64,000 bases of DNA from Cyanobacteria bacterium SZAS LIN-3 (lineage in GTDB: Bacteria > Cyanobacteriota > Vampirovibrionia > Obscuribacterales > Obscuribacteraceae): assembly GCA_018266215.1 (NCBI GenBank), contig JAFEAV010000007.1, forward strand, positions 62,001 to 126,000. Reading direction: 5' to 3'. This document shows, piece after piece, positions 1 through 9,028 of the stretch. The translations under genes and the position numbers were made by a program. Within the stretch, counting starts at the first letter, position 1, and each line of letters begins with the position of its first letter. The notes beneath the pieces were generated by a model that saw nothing but the letters and a program-made list of their open reading frames with translations, was not told the origin of the DNA and searched no databases.

Positions 1-1078
1 CATAACCCCCGGTTTCTTGTTGCATGCCCGACCCTGCGCTGACAATCGCTGCCGCTCTGGGACTGCGCTGCTGGGTTGCACCCGGTTGCTCGCCCAGGCT
101 GGTCAATTCGGCCATAACCTGTTCCATGCTCTGCTGTCTCTGGCGCGGAGATTTCGCTAACATTGTGGCGACCAGGCGTTCAAGTGCCGGAGAAAATGTC
201 ATTCCCTCCGACCGTTCGGCCAGGGTGGGCGCCTTTTCGGTTTGATGCATCATGATTGTTTCAAGAGCGGTGCTGCCTTCGAAGGGCGGGTGCCCAGTGA
301 GAGTTTCAAATAGCGCGCAGCCCAGGGAATAGATGTCGGCTCCTTCGGTTATCGGTTGTCCCAACGCCTGCTCCGGGCTCATGTACAGCGGGCTGCCGAA
401 GACGATACCACTGGTGGTGAGTCTCTGGCCGTCGGCGGTCTGATGCGTCAGGCTGGCAATGCCGAAGTCCACGATTTTCACGATCTCATTGCTGGCTGTC
501 GGTGTTTGCGCCGATTCGATGAATATATTTGCCGGCTTCAAATCTCGGTGGACGATGCCTTTGCTGTGGGCAAAAGCCAGACTGCGGCAGATCTGCATGA
601 AAAGCTCAGTCGCTTTCTTTACCGGCAGCGGGCCTTGCTTGCGTATGCGTTCGGCCAGCGTCTGGCCGTTGAGATATTCCATGGTGTAATACGGCACGCC
701 GTCTTCGCAAAGTCCAAAATCAAATATCTGGACGATGTTGCGATGATTTAGTTTAGCAATGGCCTGCGCTTCGCGCTGGAATCGCAGACGAGCTTCGTCG
801 GTCAAATCTGAGCTTCTAAAGGTCTTGAGGGCCACATCTTTGTTGAGCAGCAAATGGTGCGCCTTGAAGACCGCGCCCATGCCGCCTTCACCCAGCATGC
901 CCAGGATCTTGTATTTCTTGTCAATTATTGATTGCGGCTGCCGCCGGACGGCCTGCGGTCCGGTTGCAGAGGATTCGGCAATGACGACTGTACCGCCCTG
1001 GACGGAGAAAAAGCGCGACTTGGAAAGTTCGGGGTCGGGCGTTTGTGGCAAGTCCGGCGTCCTCAAGAGCATAGGCAT
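1..1078 (-). CDS. Hanks-type serine/threonine protein kinase (3' end cut off)
   Basis: This is a cytosolic-side protein kinase that would phosphorylate Ser/Thr residues using ATP; its substrate is unknown. About 359 residues are visible before the reading frame leaves the window. The kinase fold starts near residue 55, with glycine loop GEGGMG (64-69), the ATP-anchoring lysine in VALK (85), catalytic HRDLKPAN (Asp179), DFG (204-206) and the activation-segment motif SPLYMSPEQ. The start is taken at ATG 1078, with a second in-frame ATG at 1072; a weak GAAGAG lies just upstream. It is a close paralogue of the kinase at 1407-3500, sharing long identical stretches such as TEKAP and PLYMSPEQ. It diverges from the ABM gene with only 45 bp between starts. 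Whether it carries a membrane segment and ectodomain like its paralogue cannot be seen. Confidence 0.93.
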   Translation of the reverse strand, partial: MPMLLRTPDLPQTPDPELSKSRFFSVQGGTVVIAESSATGPQAVRRQPQSIIDKKYKILGMLGEGGMGAVFKAHHLLLNKDVALKTFRSSDLTDEARLRFQREAQAIAKLNHRNIVQIFDFGLCEDGVPYYTMEYLNGQTLAERIRKQGPLPVKKATELFMQICRSLAFAHSKGIVHRDLKPANIFIESAQTPTASNEIVKIVDFGIASLTHQTADGQRLTTSGIVFGSPLYMSPEQALGQPITEGADIYSLGCALFETLTGHPPFEGSTALETIMMHQTEKAPTLAERSEGMTFSPALERLVATMLAKSPRQRQQSMEQVMAELTSLGEQPGATQQRSPRAAAIVSAGSGMQQETGGY

Positions 1079-1123
1079 TATACTCTTCGTCTGGTTAGTG
1101 AAAAGCCTTTTCAAGGAGTGGCC

Positions 1124-1435
1124 ATGTCGCAGATTTCAATCATCGTCGAGTTTCAGCTCAAGCCCGGTCAGCAAGAGGCTTTTGAAGAGGCCATTCGGGC
1201 GCATGCCCGGGCCAGCAAAGAGCAGGAGCCCGGCTGTCTGCGTTTTGATGTGATCCGACCTGTGGAAAAAGACGGCACACCAATCAATGACTGCGTCTGG
1301 CTGGCTGAACTCTACAAGGATAGAGAGGCGGTGGCTGCTCACGAGGCCTCCCCTCGCATGCCGATCCTGGCTGAGAAAATCGGGCCCATGGTAGTCAGCC
1401 GCAGGCTTACTTACGGGGCTGTTGTGGCAGACTAG
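1124..1435 (+). CDS. ABM-domain (antibiotic biosynthesis monooxygenase-like) small protein
   Basis: This is a 103-residue single-domain protein resembling the dimeric alpha/beta-barrel ABM family, whose members include small cofactor-free monooxygenases and enzymes of quinone or autoinducer metabolism. The beta strand ISIIVEFQLKPGQ, the helix after it, the EPGCLRFDV strand and the C-terminal PMVVSRRLTYG strand give the usual pattern. The start is ATG 1124 because AAGGAG sits 5 nt upstream (1113-1118); the frame is open further upstream but without such a site. Its 3' end overlaps the convergent kinase gene by 29 bp. The substrate cannot be told from sequence. Confidence 0.85.
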   Translation: MSQISIIVEFQLKPGQQEAFEEAIRAHARASKEQEPGCLRFDVIRPVEKDGTPINDCVWLAELYKDREAVAAHEASPRMPILAEKIGPMVVSRRLTYGAVVAD

Positions 1436-3500
1436 GCTGCAGGTAGGGCGCGTCAGCGTCGACCAGCTGGCAGGAGGGCGGCAGGATGCGGCGTAGCCTG
1501 GCCAGGGCGGCGGGAGTAAATCTGTTAAACGAGATCGTCAGGTCGCGCAGATTTTTGTACCGGGCGAAGTAGGGAACGGAAGGGTCCCTGAAGTCATTGC
1601 CGCCCATATGTGTTGATTCCAGAGTCGCAGCGGGAGCCAGTGCGGCAATGTCGTCGTTGCTGATATGGCAGTTTAAAGCGCTAAGCACTTTCAGGTGTTT
1701 CAATCTGCCAATCGATCTCATGTCTTCGGGCTCAAGCGACGCATAGTTGAGATCCAGCGCCCGCACCCGGCTGTCGTGGTCGACTAGATACTTCAGGAAT
1801 ACAGCTTTTCTTGGCAGCGCTGCTACATTTAAGTACTCAATCTGCGGCAGTATCTTGAGGGTGATCAGGTCCGCGCCGTTGATTTTTGCGTGGGCCACGC
1901 CCAGTGAATTGAGGTTTTTCAGTTTGTCTATGTCTTTCAGGCACTTTGACGTGACGCAGTAAGTGCGCGAAATATCTAAGGAGCGCAGGCCAGTCAGCCG
2001 GCCGATTTCGGCAAGATGTTCGTCGGACCAGTCATCTTCGATTTGCAAGGGCAGATGAATGCCCCACAGATCATCGGGGCCAAACCAGCGCAACAGCTCA
2101 GGATTCATGCGCAGGCCTGTGCCGCCGACAAAAAATATTTTGGCATTTTCCGGCACTATCACTTCGCCTTCGCACTTGATTGGATCTTTCAGCCCTTCAT
2201 AACTGAATGTGCCGAGGGTGCCGCTTGCCGGGAAGCGAAAAACTCTCTTATTTCCATCCGCCTCTTTGCGCACCTCAGCCAGATAAGGCCGCGGCATGGC
2301 TTTGACCGCATGATCTCTGGTAACAATCACCGCGTCAGTATCAACCACGACTTTCTTTTCCGGGGCTGAAGGGCCGTTTATCAGGCCGCATTTCATAAGA
2401 ATGAGAACAATCAGACCGACAGCACCGATGATGAGAGCCAGAGCCAGGGTAAGGCGGCGGCTTGAGCCCATAAGTTTGTTGCGGAAGTTTTCGTAATCGC
2501 TGCGATGAGCCTGCTTGCTCATCTGTTTGTAGCTGCCTGTGAGCATTGGGGCGGATATGCAATGCTCCAGTTCTTCCCTGACCAGATTGAAATTTGGATA
2601 CCGATCTTCCGGTTTTTTTGCGAGCATGGTGCCGATTGCAGCTTCCAGGCGTTGGGGAAAAACCCTGGTCGGCACGCACTCTTTCAGGGACGGTGCCTTC
2701 TCCGTCTGGTGCAGAATCATTGTCTGCAAAGCATTGTCACCGACAAAGGGCGGCTTGCCGGTTAACGTTTCAAAAAGGGCGCAACCAAAAGAATAAATAT
2801 CAGTGCGCAAATCAGTTTCGTAGCCCATTGATTGCTCTGGACTCATATACAGCGGGCTACCAAATATGGTGCCTGCCTGGGTCAATGATTGATCCGGCAG
2901 CAGTGGCTGTAGCGCTTGATCGGGTGTGCTTTCGGCCAGCTTAGCAATGCCAAAGTCCACAAGTTTGGGCAGCAATTTTGCGCGGTCCGGTGTGGACGGC
3001 AGAGCCAGAAATATATTGGCCGGTTTGATATCACGGTGGATGATATTTTGTCTGTGCGCGTGCGCCAGAGCGTCCGCTATCTGGCTGAAGATCCGCAGCG
3101 CGGCGGTCGTTTCCATGGGGCCGTTTTCTTTTAATTCGTCGGCCAGACTGTGTCCGGTCAAAAGCTCCATGGTGTAATACGGCATGCGTCCTTCGGCAAT
3201 GCCGCAGTCAAAAACATCGACAATATTTTTGTGCTTGAGTTTGGCGATTGTCTGCGCCTCTCTCTGGAATCTTTGCCAGGAGTCGGATGTGAAGCTCGGC
3301 GCTCTAAATGTCTTGAGGGCCATTTCTTTTTGCAGGAGGAGATGGTCGACTTTGTAGATCGCGCCCATGCCCCCTTCACCAATCATGGCGACAATTTTGT
3401 ACTTGCCGTCAATGACGCTGCCGGCGTTGAGGGCCGCCATGGCCCGGGCATTGGCCGAGGCGGTCAAATCAGCCAACTCGGTCAGTTGTCTGTCTTTCAT
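1407..3500 (-). CDS. Membrane Ser/Thr protein kinase with leucine-rich-repeat-like extracytoplasmic region
   Basis: This is a receptor-type kinase. The cytosolic domain has GEGGMG, the VAIK-type lysine in MALK, HRDIKPAN, DFG and SPLYMSPEQ, and ends around residue 315. A hydrophobic span of about 25 residues follows (ALALIIGAVGLIVLILM, near residues 350-373), then roughly 320 residues predicted outside the cytosol. That outer part contains regularly spaced leucine-rich segments (LTGLRSLDIS, LKNLNSLGVA, LKHLKVLSAL, YKNLRDLTIS) typical of an LRR-like solenoid. The start is uncertain: ATG 3500 is given, but the frame also opens at TTG 3545, and neither has a clear ribosome-binding site. It is a tandem paralogue of the kinase at the left edge. 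The solenoid suggests ligand or protein sensing, which is inference. Confidence 0.92.
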   Translation of the reverse strand: MKDRQLTELADLTASANARAMAALNAGSVIDGKYKIVAMIGEGGMGAIYKVDHLLLQKEMALKTFRAPSFTSDSWQRFQREAQTIAKLKHKNIVDVFDCGIAEGRMPYYTMELLTGHSLADELKENGPMETTAALRIFSQIADALAHAHRQNIIHRDIKPANIFLALPSTPDRAKLLPKLVDFGIAKLAESTPDQALQPLLPDQSLTQAGTIFGSPLYMSPEQSMGYETDLRTDIYSFGCALFETLTGKPPFVGDNALQTMILHQTEKAPSLKECVPTRVFPQRLEAAIGTMLAKKPEDRYPNFNLVREELEHCISAPMLTGSYKQMSKQAHRSDYENFRNKLMGSSRRLTLALALIIGAVGLIVLILMKCGLINGPSAPEKKVVVDTDAVIVTRDHAVKAMPRPYLAEVRKEADGNKRVFRFPASGTLGTFSYEGLKDPIKCEGEVIVPENAKIFFVGGTGLRMNPELLRWFGPDDLWGIHLPLQIEDDWSDEHLAEIGRLTGLRSLDISRTYCVTSKCLKDIDKLKNLNSLGVAHAKINGADLITLKILPQIEYLNVAALPRKAVFLKYLVDHDSRVRALDLNYASLEPEDMRSIGRLKHLKVLSALNCHISNDDIAALAPAATLESTHMGGNDFRDPSVPYFARYKNLRDLTISFNRFTPAALARLRRILPPSCQLVDADAPYLQPSLPQQPRK

Positions 3501-3581
3501 CGCAAAAGTGCGCGATAGGGCTAGATTTTCCAGTGAGTCTTGCAATTTTTTGAGGCATCTCAGAAGGAGAGCCGCATTGTA

Positions 3582-5321
3582 CTAGATAGCCGGGTCTAGC
3601 TCATTAATATTGGGCTGGAAGATGTCATAACGGCGGACGCGTATTTGATCGAGGGCGTACTTCACCTCAGCCGTCGGCCGGTTCAGGCTTTGCAGAACGA
3701 GGCGCGTGATTTCGATGCTGGCCTCAAACTCCGGTTGCACGACGGCGTTTACTCCGGCTGCTCTGAAAACGGCAATCTCCTCGGTGCGGTGCGCCCGGGC
3801 GATGATTTTAAGTCCGGCATTTTGACTGCGGGCAAAAGCGGCCACCGCCGTCGATGAGAGCGGGTCCGGCATGGTAAGGACCAGGCTGGATGCTTGTTTG
3901 ATGTTGGCGCGGTTGAGGACGAGCGGATTCATCGAATCGCCATAAATGTGCCGTATGCCCTGCATGGCTAGCTCTTCGATAATGTTGGCGTTGAGCTCGA
4001 TGACGACAAAGGGTATTTGATGCGCTTCCAGCACCAGGCCGATATTGTGCCCGATGCGACCATAGCCGCAGACTACGACATGGTCTTGCAGATTGCTGGT
4101 GGCGGCGGAGATGGTTTCTTCTTCAGTCTCCTGCCATTTCTTGGCGCGCAGCTGTCGGCTCAAAAATACCGGTGCCCAGGCCATCAGCGCCGGTGTCGCC
4201 ATCATGGTGATGACCGCTCCGGCGAAGAAAAGATTGTACATGGCCGTGCTGATGAGCTTCATGTCCGAGCCCAGGGTGAGAAGGATGAAGGAAAATTCTC
4301 CAATTTGAGAGAGCCCTATGCCCACCAGAATCGCGCTGCGCAGATTGCGAGTGGCAAAGAGCGCTGCCCATGTGCCGATGGTTGCTTTGCCGATCATCAA
4401 CAGTACGACGAAGATTGCCACTTGCAGCCAGTGTTGCATCATAAAGGCGGGATCAAGCAGCATGCCGACCGAGACAAAAAATATCGTGGAGAAAACATCG
4501 CGCAGCGGTGTCACATCATGCAACGCCTGATGGGCGTAGGTTGATTCGCTCATCATGATGCCCGCTAAGAACGCGCCCAGGGCAATGGAAAGACCAAAGG
4601 TCTGACTTAACAGGGCAATCGACAGACAGAGCGCCAGAAGCGTCAACAGGAAGAGCTCGCGGGAATTGGCCTTGGCCACGCTCTCCAGAAGTGGCGGCAT
4701 GATTTTGGTTGCGCCCAGGATGACGATGGCGATGAAGATAGCAGCTTTGCCTGCTGATATGAAAAAGGCGCTCATGTCTCCACCGCTTGATTGCGAGACT
4801 TGCTGCAGGACAGGCAAGAATGGAATGATCACCACCAGGCTGAGATCCTGCACCAGGGATAGTGGTATCAAAATCTGTCCGTGGATAGAGTCGGCTTCGC
4901 CCCGGTCCATGAGCAGGCGGGAGATGACTACACTGCTGGAGAGAGCACAGATGCAGCCGAAGAGCAGTCCGCCCGCAGGGCTTGTGGCCAATCCCGACCA
5001 GGCGGCGATGGCCCATGCGGCGGCAACGGTGAAAACCATCTGTGAGATGCCGGCCGTGAGTATGCGATGAGCCGAGGTCATAATCTGTTTGAGCGACAGA
5101 TCGACACCCAGGGCGAAAAGCAGCATGGCTACGCCAAACTCGGAGAGCATGCGAATCTGGTCAGGCTGAGTGATGAGCTTGAGGGCGTGCGGACCGATAA
5201 TCACGCCCGCCAGCATATAACCGGCAATCACAGGCTGTTTTAGCCGAATGCAGGTGTAGCCGGCTACAAGCGCTACCGTCCAGATCAGCGCCAGATCACG
5301 TATGAGGGCAAATTCGTTCAT
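3582..5321 (-). CDS. Kef-type monovalent cation:proton antiporter with RCK/TrkA-N domain
   Basis: This 579-residue inner-membrane protein has a CPA2-family antiporter domain (about residues 5-390, twelve or so hydrophobic spans) followed by a cytosolic nucleotide-binding RCK domain beginning at DHVVVCGYGRIGHNIG (about 411-427), which would gate transport in response to bound nucleotide. The antiporter part has family-typical stretches such as QPVIAGYMLAG and LGVDLSLKQI. A K+/H+ or Na+/H+ exchange role is usual for the family; the ion is not decidable here. Its ATG overlaps the stop of the upstream DUF3124 gene as ATGA, so the two are probably translated from one message. Confidence 0.92.
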   Translation of the reverse strand: MNEFALIRDLALIWTVALVAGYTCIRLKQPVIAGYMLAGVIIGPHALKLITQPDQIRMLSEFGVAMLLFALGVDLSLKQIMTSAHRILTAGISQMVFTVAAAWAIAAWSGLATSPAGGLLFGCICALSSSVVISRLLMDRGEADSIHGQILIPLSLVQDLSLVVIIPFLPVLQQVSQSSGGDMSAFFISAGKAAIFIAIVILGATKIMPPLLESVAKANSRELFLLTLLALCLSIALLSQTFGLSIALGAFLAGIMMSESTYAHQALHDVTPLRDVFSTIFFVSVGMLLDPAFMMQHWLQVAIFVVLLMIGKATIGTWAALFATRNLRSAILVGIGLSQIGEFSFILLTLGSDMKLISTAMYNLFFAGAVITMMATPALMAWAPVFLSRQLRAKKWQETEEETISAATSNLQDHVVVCGYGRIGHNIGLVLEAHQIPFVVIELNANIIEELAMQGIRHIYGDSMNPLVLNRANIKQASSLVLTMPDPLSSTAVAAFARSQNAGLKIIARAHRTEEIAVFRAAGVNAVVQPEFEASIEITRLVLQSLNRPTAEVKYALDQIRVRRYDIFQPNINELDPAI

Positions 5322-5890
5322 GGCGTTTTTGCGCCGTCGCTACGAGATATCACCTGGCCGCGGCTTACGAAAGATACACTCTGAGCCGAGCTGCTGCTGA
5401 TCATCACTGCTTCTACCAGTGGCTCTGAGACTGGTTTTTCGCTCATCCATTGCACGACAAAATTGGCTCCGCTGCCGCCTTGCGTGTTTGTGCGGGGCAC
5501 GACAATCTCGGCCGAGGCCATGGGGCCAAGTGTCAACGGGCGCGGGCAGAGCTCGTTCAGGAGTTTGCCTTCGGTGCTGTAATAGGCAATGGATTTGAGG
5601 ATGATGCCGTTTTTGAAATCAGTATTGCGGATGCTGAGCGTGCCGGTAAGCAGCGTCGCTCGGGTGCTGTCCTCATGATAGATGTGCGAATAGACCGGTA
5701 CATAGACCGTCTCGCTTATTTTGGGTGTAAAACCAGCCGGTGCGGCGAAAGGTTGCAGGTGCGCTTGCAAAGATTCCAGTGGCGCTATCTTGGGCTGGGT
5801 ATCTGCGGCACAGGAGGTGAGAATGAGCAGGCACAGGGCCAGAATAATAATGGAAGGGAAGGCCGCAAAGAATGTCCTGGGGCGATACAT
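5318..5890 (-). CDS. DUF3124-family lipoprotein
   Basis: This 190-residue protein has a lipoprotein signal: a basic start, a hydrophobic run and the lipobox LTSC. The body (VYVPVYSHIYHEDSTRATLLTGTLSIRNT) matches the DUF3124 pattern as I know it; the function of that family is not established. ATG 5890 was chosen over a longer reading (5941) because GGAGGA lies 6-7 nt upstream and the signal peptide then begins naturally with MYRPRTFF. The gene is translationally coupled to the Kef-type antiporter downstream, which suggests a periplasmic accessory role in the same process. That is inference. Confidence 0.85.
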   Translation of the reverse strand: MYRPRTFFAAFPSIIILALCLLILTSCAADTQPKIAPLESLQAHLQPFAAPAGFTPKISETVYVPVYSHIYHEDSTRATLLTGTLSIRNTDFKNGIILKSIAYYSTEGKLLNELCPRPLTLGPMASAEIVVPRTNTQGGSGANFVVQWMSEKPVSEPLVEAVMISSSSAQSVSFVSRGQVISRSDGAKTP

Positions 5891-6062
5891 GGCATTCCTC
5901 CCTGTCGTTTTGGGCGTGCTAATATTGGTCGGTCCGGGCAAAATTGCCCGTTAGCGGCCCTGTCTCAGCTATCACTACCTTAGCATTTGAATCTTTCGTC
6001 TGTCTTTCAACATTTGCCTTTTGACTAAAATTAGCTCGGAGTTACGATAAGGAACAATCAGC

Positions 6063-7025
6063 ATGCGCAAGCTCAACCGCTTCTCCTGCCTTCTTTCTGG
6101 TTTGCCGTTGCTGCTCGCGGCAGCATTTAATAATTTCATGGACCCGGCTTTTGCCGCCGATATGGCCGTCGTCCAGCAATCTCGCCCGTATGTGGCGCGC
6201 GCCGGCGCCTGGCAGACCTGGACCGACCACCTGCACATTAAACCGGGCATGGAGAGACGGAATCTGGTCCTGACTTTCATCAATGGCGCCGAAGGGCGGG
6301 CTCCGATGACTGATATCAAAGTACAGCTTGATCGCAAGCCATTCATCGTTTTCAAAGATTTTGAAAACAAGAACGAACTCTCCCGCACCATTAGCGGCAC
6401 CCTCAAGCCCGGTGACGCCGTTGTAACCGTGCAGGGCTTCGGACCCTCAGGCGCGCGCCTGATGTGGCAGCTAATGACAGATAAGGTGACTGTCACGGGA
6501 GTCAAACCAAATCCATTCAGTCCAAAGGATACTGTCGTCATCGACGGGGCTAATTTTTCGGACAAAGTGTCTGAGGTGAAGGTCGATGTGGGCGGCAAGC
6601 ATGCCACCGTTGTTTCCAGCACCGCCAATCAGATAACAATCAAGCCGCCGCAGGTGTCCGGGGGCTCGCAGGACGTGGTTGTCTCCACCGGCGGCACGAA
6701 AAGCGCCCCCTTTAAGGTGGCCGCCCTCGGTCAGCCGCATCTTACCTGGGTGGACGTGATCGCTGCACCGCCCAGCCACCCGATTGTCCTCTCCGGTAGT
6801 GGCTTTGCGCCCACGCCGCAGGAAAATGTCGTGATGTTCGGCACCTTCCCCGCTCATGTGACCAGTGCAACCGACAAGCGCATCACCTGCACCGTGCCGA
6901 TGATGGATTTCCCCCGCTGGCATGTGCCGATCACCGTCAGCGTGCACGGCGTGACCTCGAAGGAAAAGCGGTTGATCAACGTTGACCACCGCGTTATTGA
7001 AAATCGCGGCATTCATCAGTATTGA
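6063..7025 (+). CDS. Secreted protein with IPT/TIG domains
   Basis: This 320-residue protein begins with a signal peptide (MRKLNRF followed by a hydrophobic run ending near PAFAA). The middle and C-terminal parts contain two immunoglobulin-like IPT/TIG segments, seen as VTGVKPNPFSPKDTVVIDGANFS (in two pieces, about residues 140-160) and a second at HPIVLSGSGFAPTP (about 240-255), each followed by beta strands with PP and VS turns. Such domains occur in surface and periplasmic binding proteins. The N-terminal third is not recognised. It is divergent from the DUF3124-antiporter pair. No function is assigned beyond extracytoplasmic location. Confidence 0.8.
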   Translation: MRKLNRFSCLLSGLPLLLAAAFNNFMDPAFAADMAVVQQSRPYVARAGAWQTWTDHLHIKPGMERRNLVLTFINGAEGRAPMTDIKVQLDRKPFIVFKDFENKNELSRTISGTLKPGDAVVTVQGFGPSGARLMWQLMTDKVTVTGVKPNPFSPKDTVVIDGANFSDKVSEVKVDVGGKHATVVSSTANQITIKPPQVSGGSQDVVVSTGGTKSAPFKVAALGQPHLTWVDVIAAPPSHPIVLSGSGFAPTPQENVVMFGTFPAHVTSATDKRITCTVPMMDFPRWHVPITVSVHGVTSKEKRLINVDHRVIENRGIHQY

Positions 7026-7206
7026 GGGTGCGGACTAGAGCTGCCTCCGGCTGAAGGTCACGCAGTGTCACGACATAATCACGGTATCTGTATAGACTTG
7101 GTAGTGTCCTCGTTTGATCCGGTATCATCGCCCTATCTCTAATTACTAACTACCATCCTTCTAGCGTCATGCCGGTCTGCTTCGGCCATGGCACAGGAAT
7201 ATTCAC

Positions 7207-8313
7207 GTGGCACAATCAGATGTACACGGCGTCTCTGATGCCGCCCCCTCTACAACAATCCCGGACAGCGCGACGAATGCTCGTGTCGACGCAGGTTTCA
7301 GTCATGTTGGCGATAATTCGAGCAACGTAGCCTGGTCCAAGATGACAGGCGGAAACGTAGGCGCAAGTGATAATTCTTTGCAGGGTGCAGGATCTGGGAA
7401 TGCGGCTGGGAGCGGAGACAATTCCTCGATAGACTTTAGCAAACACGGAGACATTTATGCTCAGGCAGGCTCAAGCAGTCACTCTGGCTTGGCGAGCGTC
7501 AGTGATGCACACAACTACGATTCTTCGGCGGGCTCCGGTCTTTCTGCCGCAGCTGGGGCAGCAGACTACAGCTCTCAATTGCCTCTCGAAGGTCAAGCTA
7601 AGCCTGACACCACGACGGACAATGTTGCTGCCCCTCGTGCAGGGGAGAGCGTGCCATTTGATGGGAAAACAGCAACATATGATGGTAATCAATTTTACGA
7701 GCTGTCTCAGACGGATAAGGCTCAGCTGCCCAATGAAACAATCGACAAGGTAAACAGCAACAATTACACCAACCTGCAAAACAGAGTCGAAGCCCTCGGC
7801 GACAAGATGCCCGATGTAGTCATGCGCGGCGTAGGAGATGCCGGTGTTCATGACATGGAGGTACTGGCTGGAAACAAGGCCGGAGAGTACAGTGCAGCCC
7901 GTGGTGGTTCCAATTATTTTGCGGTATCCACGCAACCGCCGACTGACGCCAAGGACACGATAGATCACCTTGGTTCGCATTTTTCTCGTGCTCAGGGCTA
8001 CGGCAATATGGCCGCCGGGCCGGAAGGCGGGCGGGTCTACGCTTTTGCTCATAACGATCTTGGATCCGAATACAAGCGCCCAAGTTGGACAGAACTTGTC
8101 GCTCAGCCATTTTCGGAGACCCCTGCTTCGGGTGAGAGTCGCATGAACTTCGATGCTAGCAAGATGTCTCACATAGCAACGCTGTCTGGAGAGGACGTCG
8201 CTGAAATCAACCACGCATCAATCATCCGTCAGGACACCGCCCGGTCCTATCAAAATTTAAGAAGCCTGCATAAAGTCATTTCAGCAATCGAAGAAGGCCG
8301 GGACAACTACTAG
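7207..8313 (+). CDS. Hypothetical protein, Ser/Gly-rich N-terminus
   Basis: I do not recognise this 368-residue protein. The start is GTG 7207, preceded by CAGGAA. Residues 1-150 are low-complexity and rich in Ser, Gly, Ala and Asp, and probably disordered. Residues about 155-368 look folded, with the stretch VVMRGVGD, then YFAVSTQPP, then an aromatic and charged C-terminus. There is no signal peptide, membrane span or zinc motif. The spacing of an Arg-Gly strand and an ST-containing strand faintly recalls ADP-ribosyltransferase folds, but no catalytic glutamate can be placed, so this is not claimed. It stands alone between larger intergenic gaps. Confidence 0.75.
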   Translation: MAQSDVHGVSDAAPSTTIPDSATNARVDAGFSHVGDNSSNVAWSKMTGGNVGASDNSLQGAGSGNAAGSGDNSSIDFSKHGDIYAQAGSSSHSGLASVSDAHNYDSSAGSGLSAAAGAADYSSQLPLEGQAKPDTTTDNVAAPRAGESVPFDGKTATYDGNQFYELSQTDKAQLPNETIDKVNSNNYTNLQNRVEALGDKMPDVVMRGVGDAGVHDMEVLAGNKAGEYSAARGGSNYFAVSTQPPTDAKDTIDHLGSHFSRAQGYGNMAAGPEGGRVYAFAHNDLGSEYKRPSWTELVAQPFSETPASGESRMNFDASKMSHIATLSGEDVAEINHASIIRQDTARSYQNLRSLHKVISAIEEGRDNY

Positions 8314-8388
8314 GCCCTGAAGCTGAACGCATGCTCGGGCGTTGCGGTACAATTGCCGAAACTCAGCCGCGCAGGAGAGGTAAGTGGA

Positions 8389-9015
8389 TTGAAAGCGATA
8401 GGCACCGCAGAGGGAATAATTGCCGGCTTCGCATGCCCCCAGTGTGCCGCTGCTCTTCCCGACTATGCCCTCTTTTGCAAGAGCTGCGGTGCTGACCTCC
8501 GGCATACTGAGATTCGCCGGACCTTGACTCTGAACAACAGTATTAATCGCAAAGACCAGTCGATTTTTTTCTATGTCTCGCCACTCAAGCTGGTCGTCAT
8601 GTCTGTGGCGACCTTTGGGTTTTACGAACTTTTCTGGTTCTATAAAAACTGGACCTATGCGGATGAGCATACCAACCGCACTTTTATGCCCATGATTAGT
8701 TCGATCTTTCGCTTCCTTACCCTGATGGGTCTGATGAATGAAATGTCAAAGGCTGGAGCAGAGGCGGGCCAAACTAAAAAGTTGCATGGCACATTCTTTG
8801 CCGTGCTCTATTTTCTTCTTACTGTGATTGGTCGTTCTAGCGGCCTGGATAGTCTTTGCCTTATACCAGCCCAGCGCTACGTAAACTCGCTAAATACCGA
8901 TAGCCCAACGCCAATCAACGACAAATTCTCTGTTGTAAATTGGGTGGCCATAGTGCTCGGTGGTGGCTTTCAGATCGTGTTGTTGGCCAGGTTTATTCCT
9001 CACGGTAACTTATAA
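8389..9015 (+). CDS. Zinc-ribbon membrane protein, DUF4234-like
   Basis: This 208-residue protein opens with a zinc ribbon (CPQC and CKSC, about 17 residues apart) and continues into a membrane region with the pattern SPLKLVVMSVATFGFYELFWFYKNW, in which a short hydrophobic span is followed by aromatic and YxNW residues as in DUF4234-type proteins; further hydrophobic spans follow near residues 125-145 and 180-200. TTG 8389 is preferred because AGGAGAGG sits 8 nt upstream; an in-frame TTG at 8353 has no such site. Its 3' end converges on the carrier-protein gene with 13 bp between stops. Function unknown. Confidence 0.78.
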   Translation: MKAIGTAEGIIAGFACPQCAAALPDYALFCKSCGADLRHTEIRRTLTLNNSINRKDQSIFFYVSPLKLVVMSVATFGFYELFWFYKNWTYADEHTNRTFMPMISSIFRFLTLMGLMNEMSKAGAEAGQTKKLHGTFFAVLYFLLTVIGRSSGLDSLCLIPAQRYVNSLNTDSPTPINDKFSVVNWVAIVLGGGFQIVLLARFIPHGNL

Positions 9016-9028
9016 GTGTTAGCGAGTC

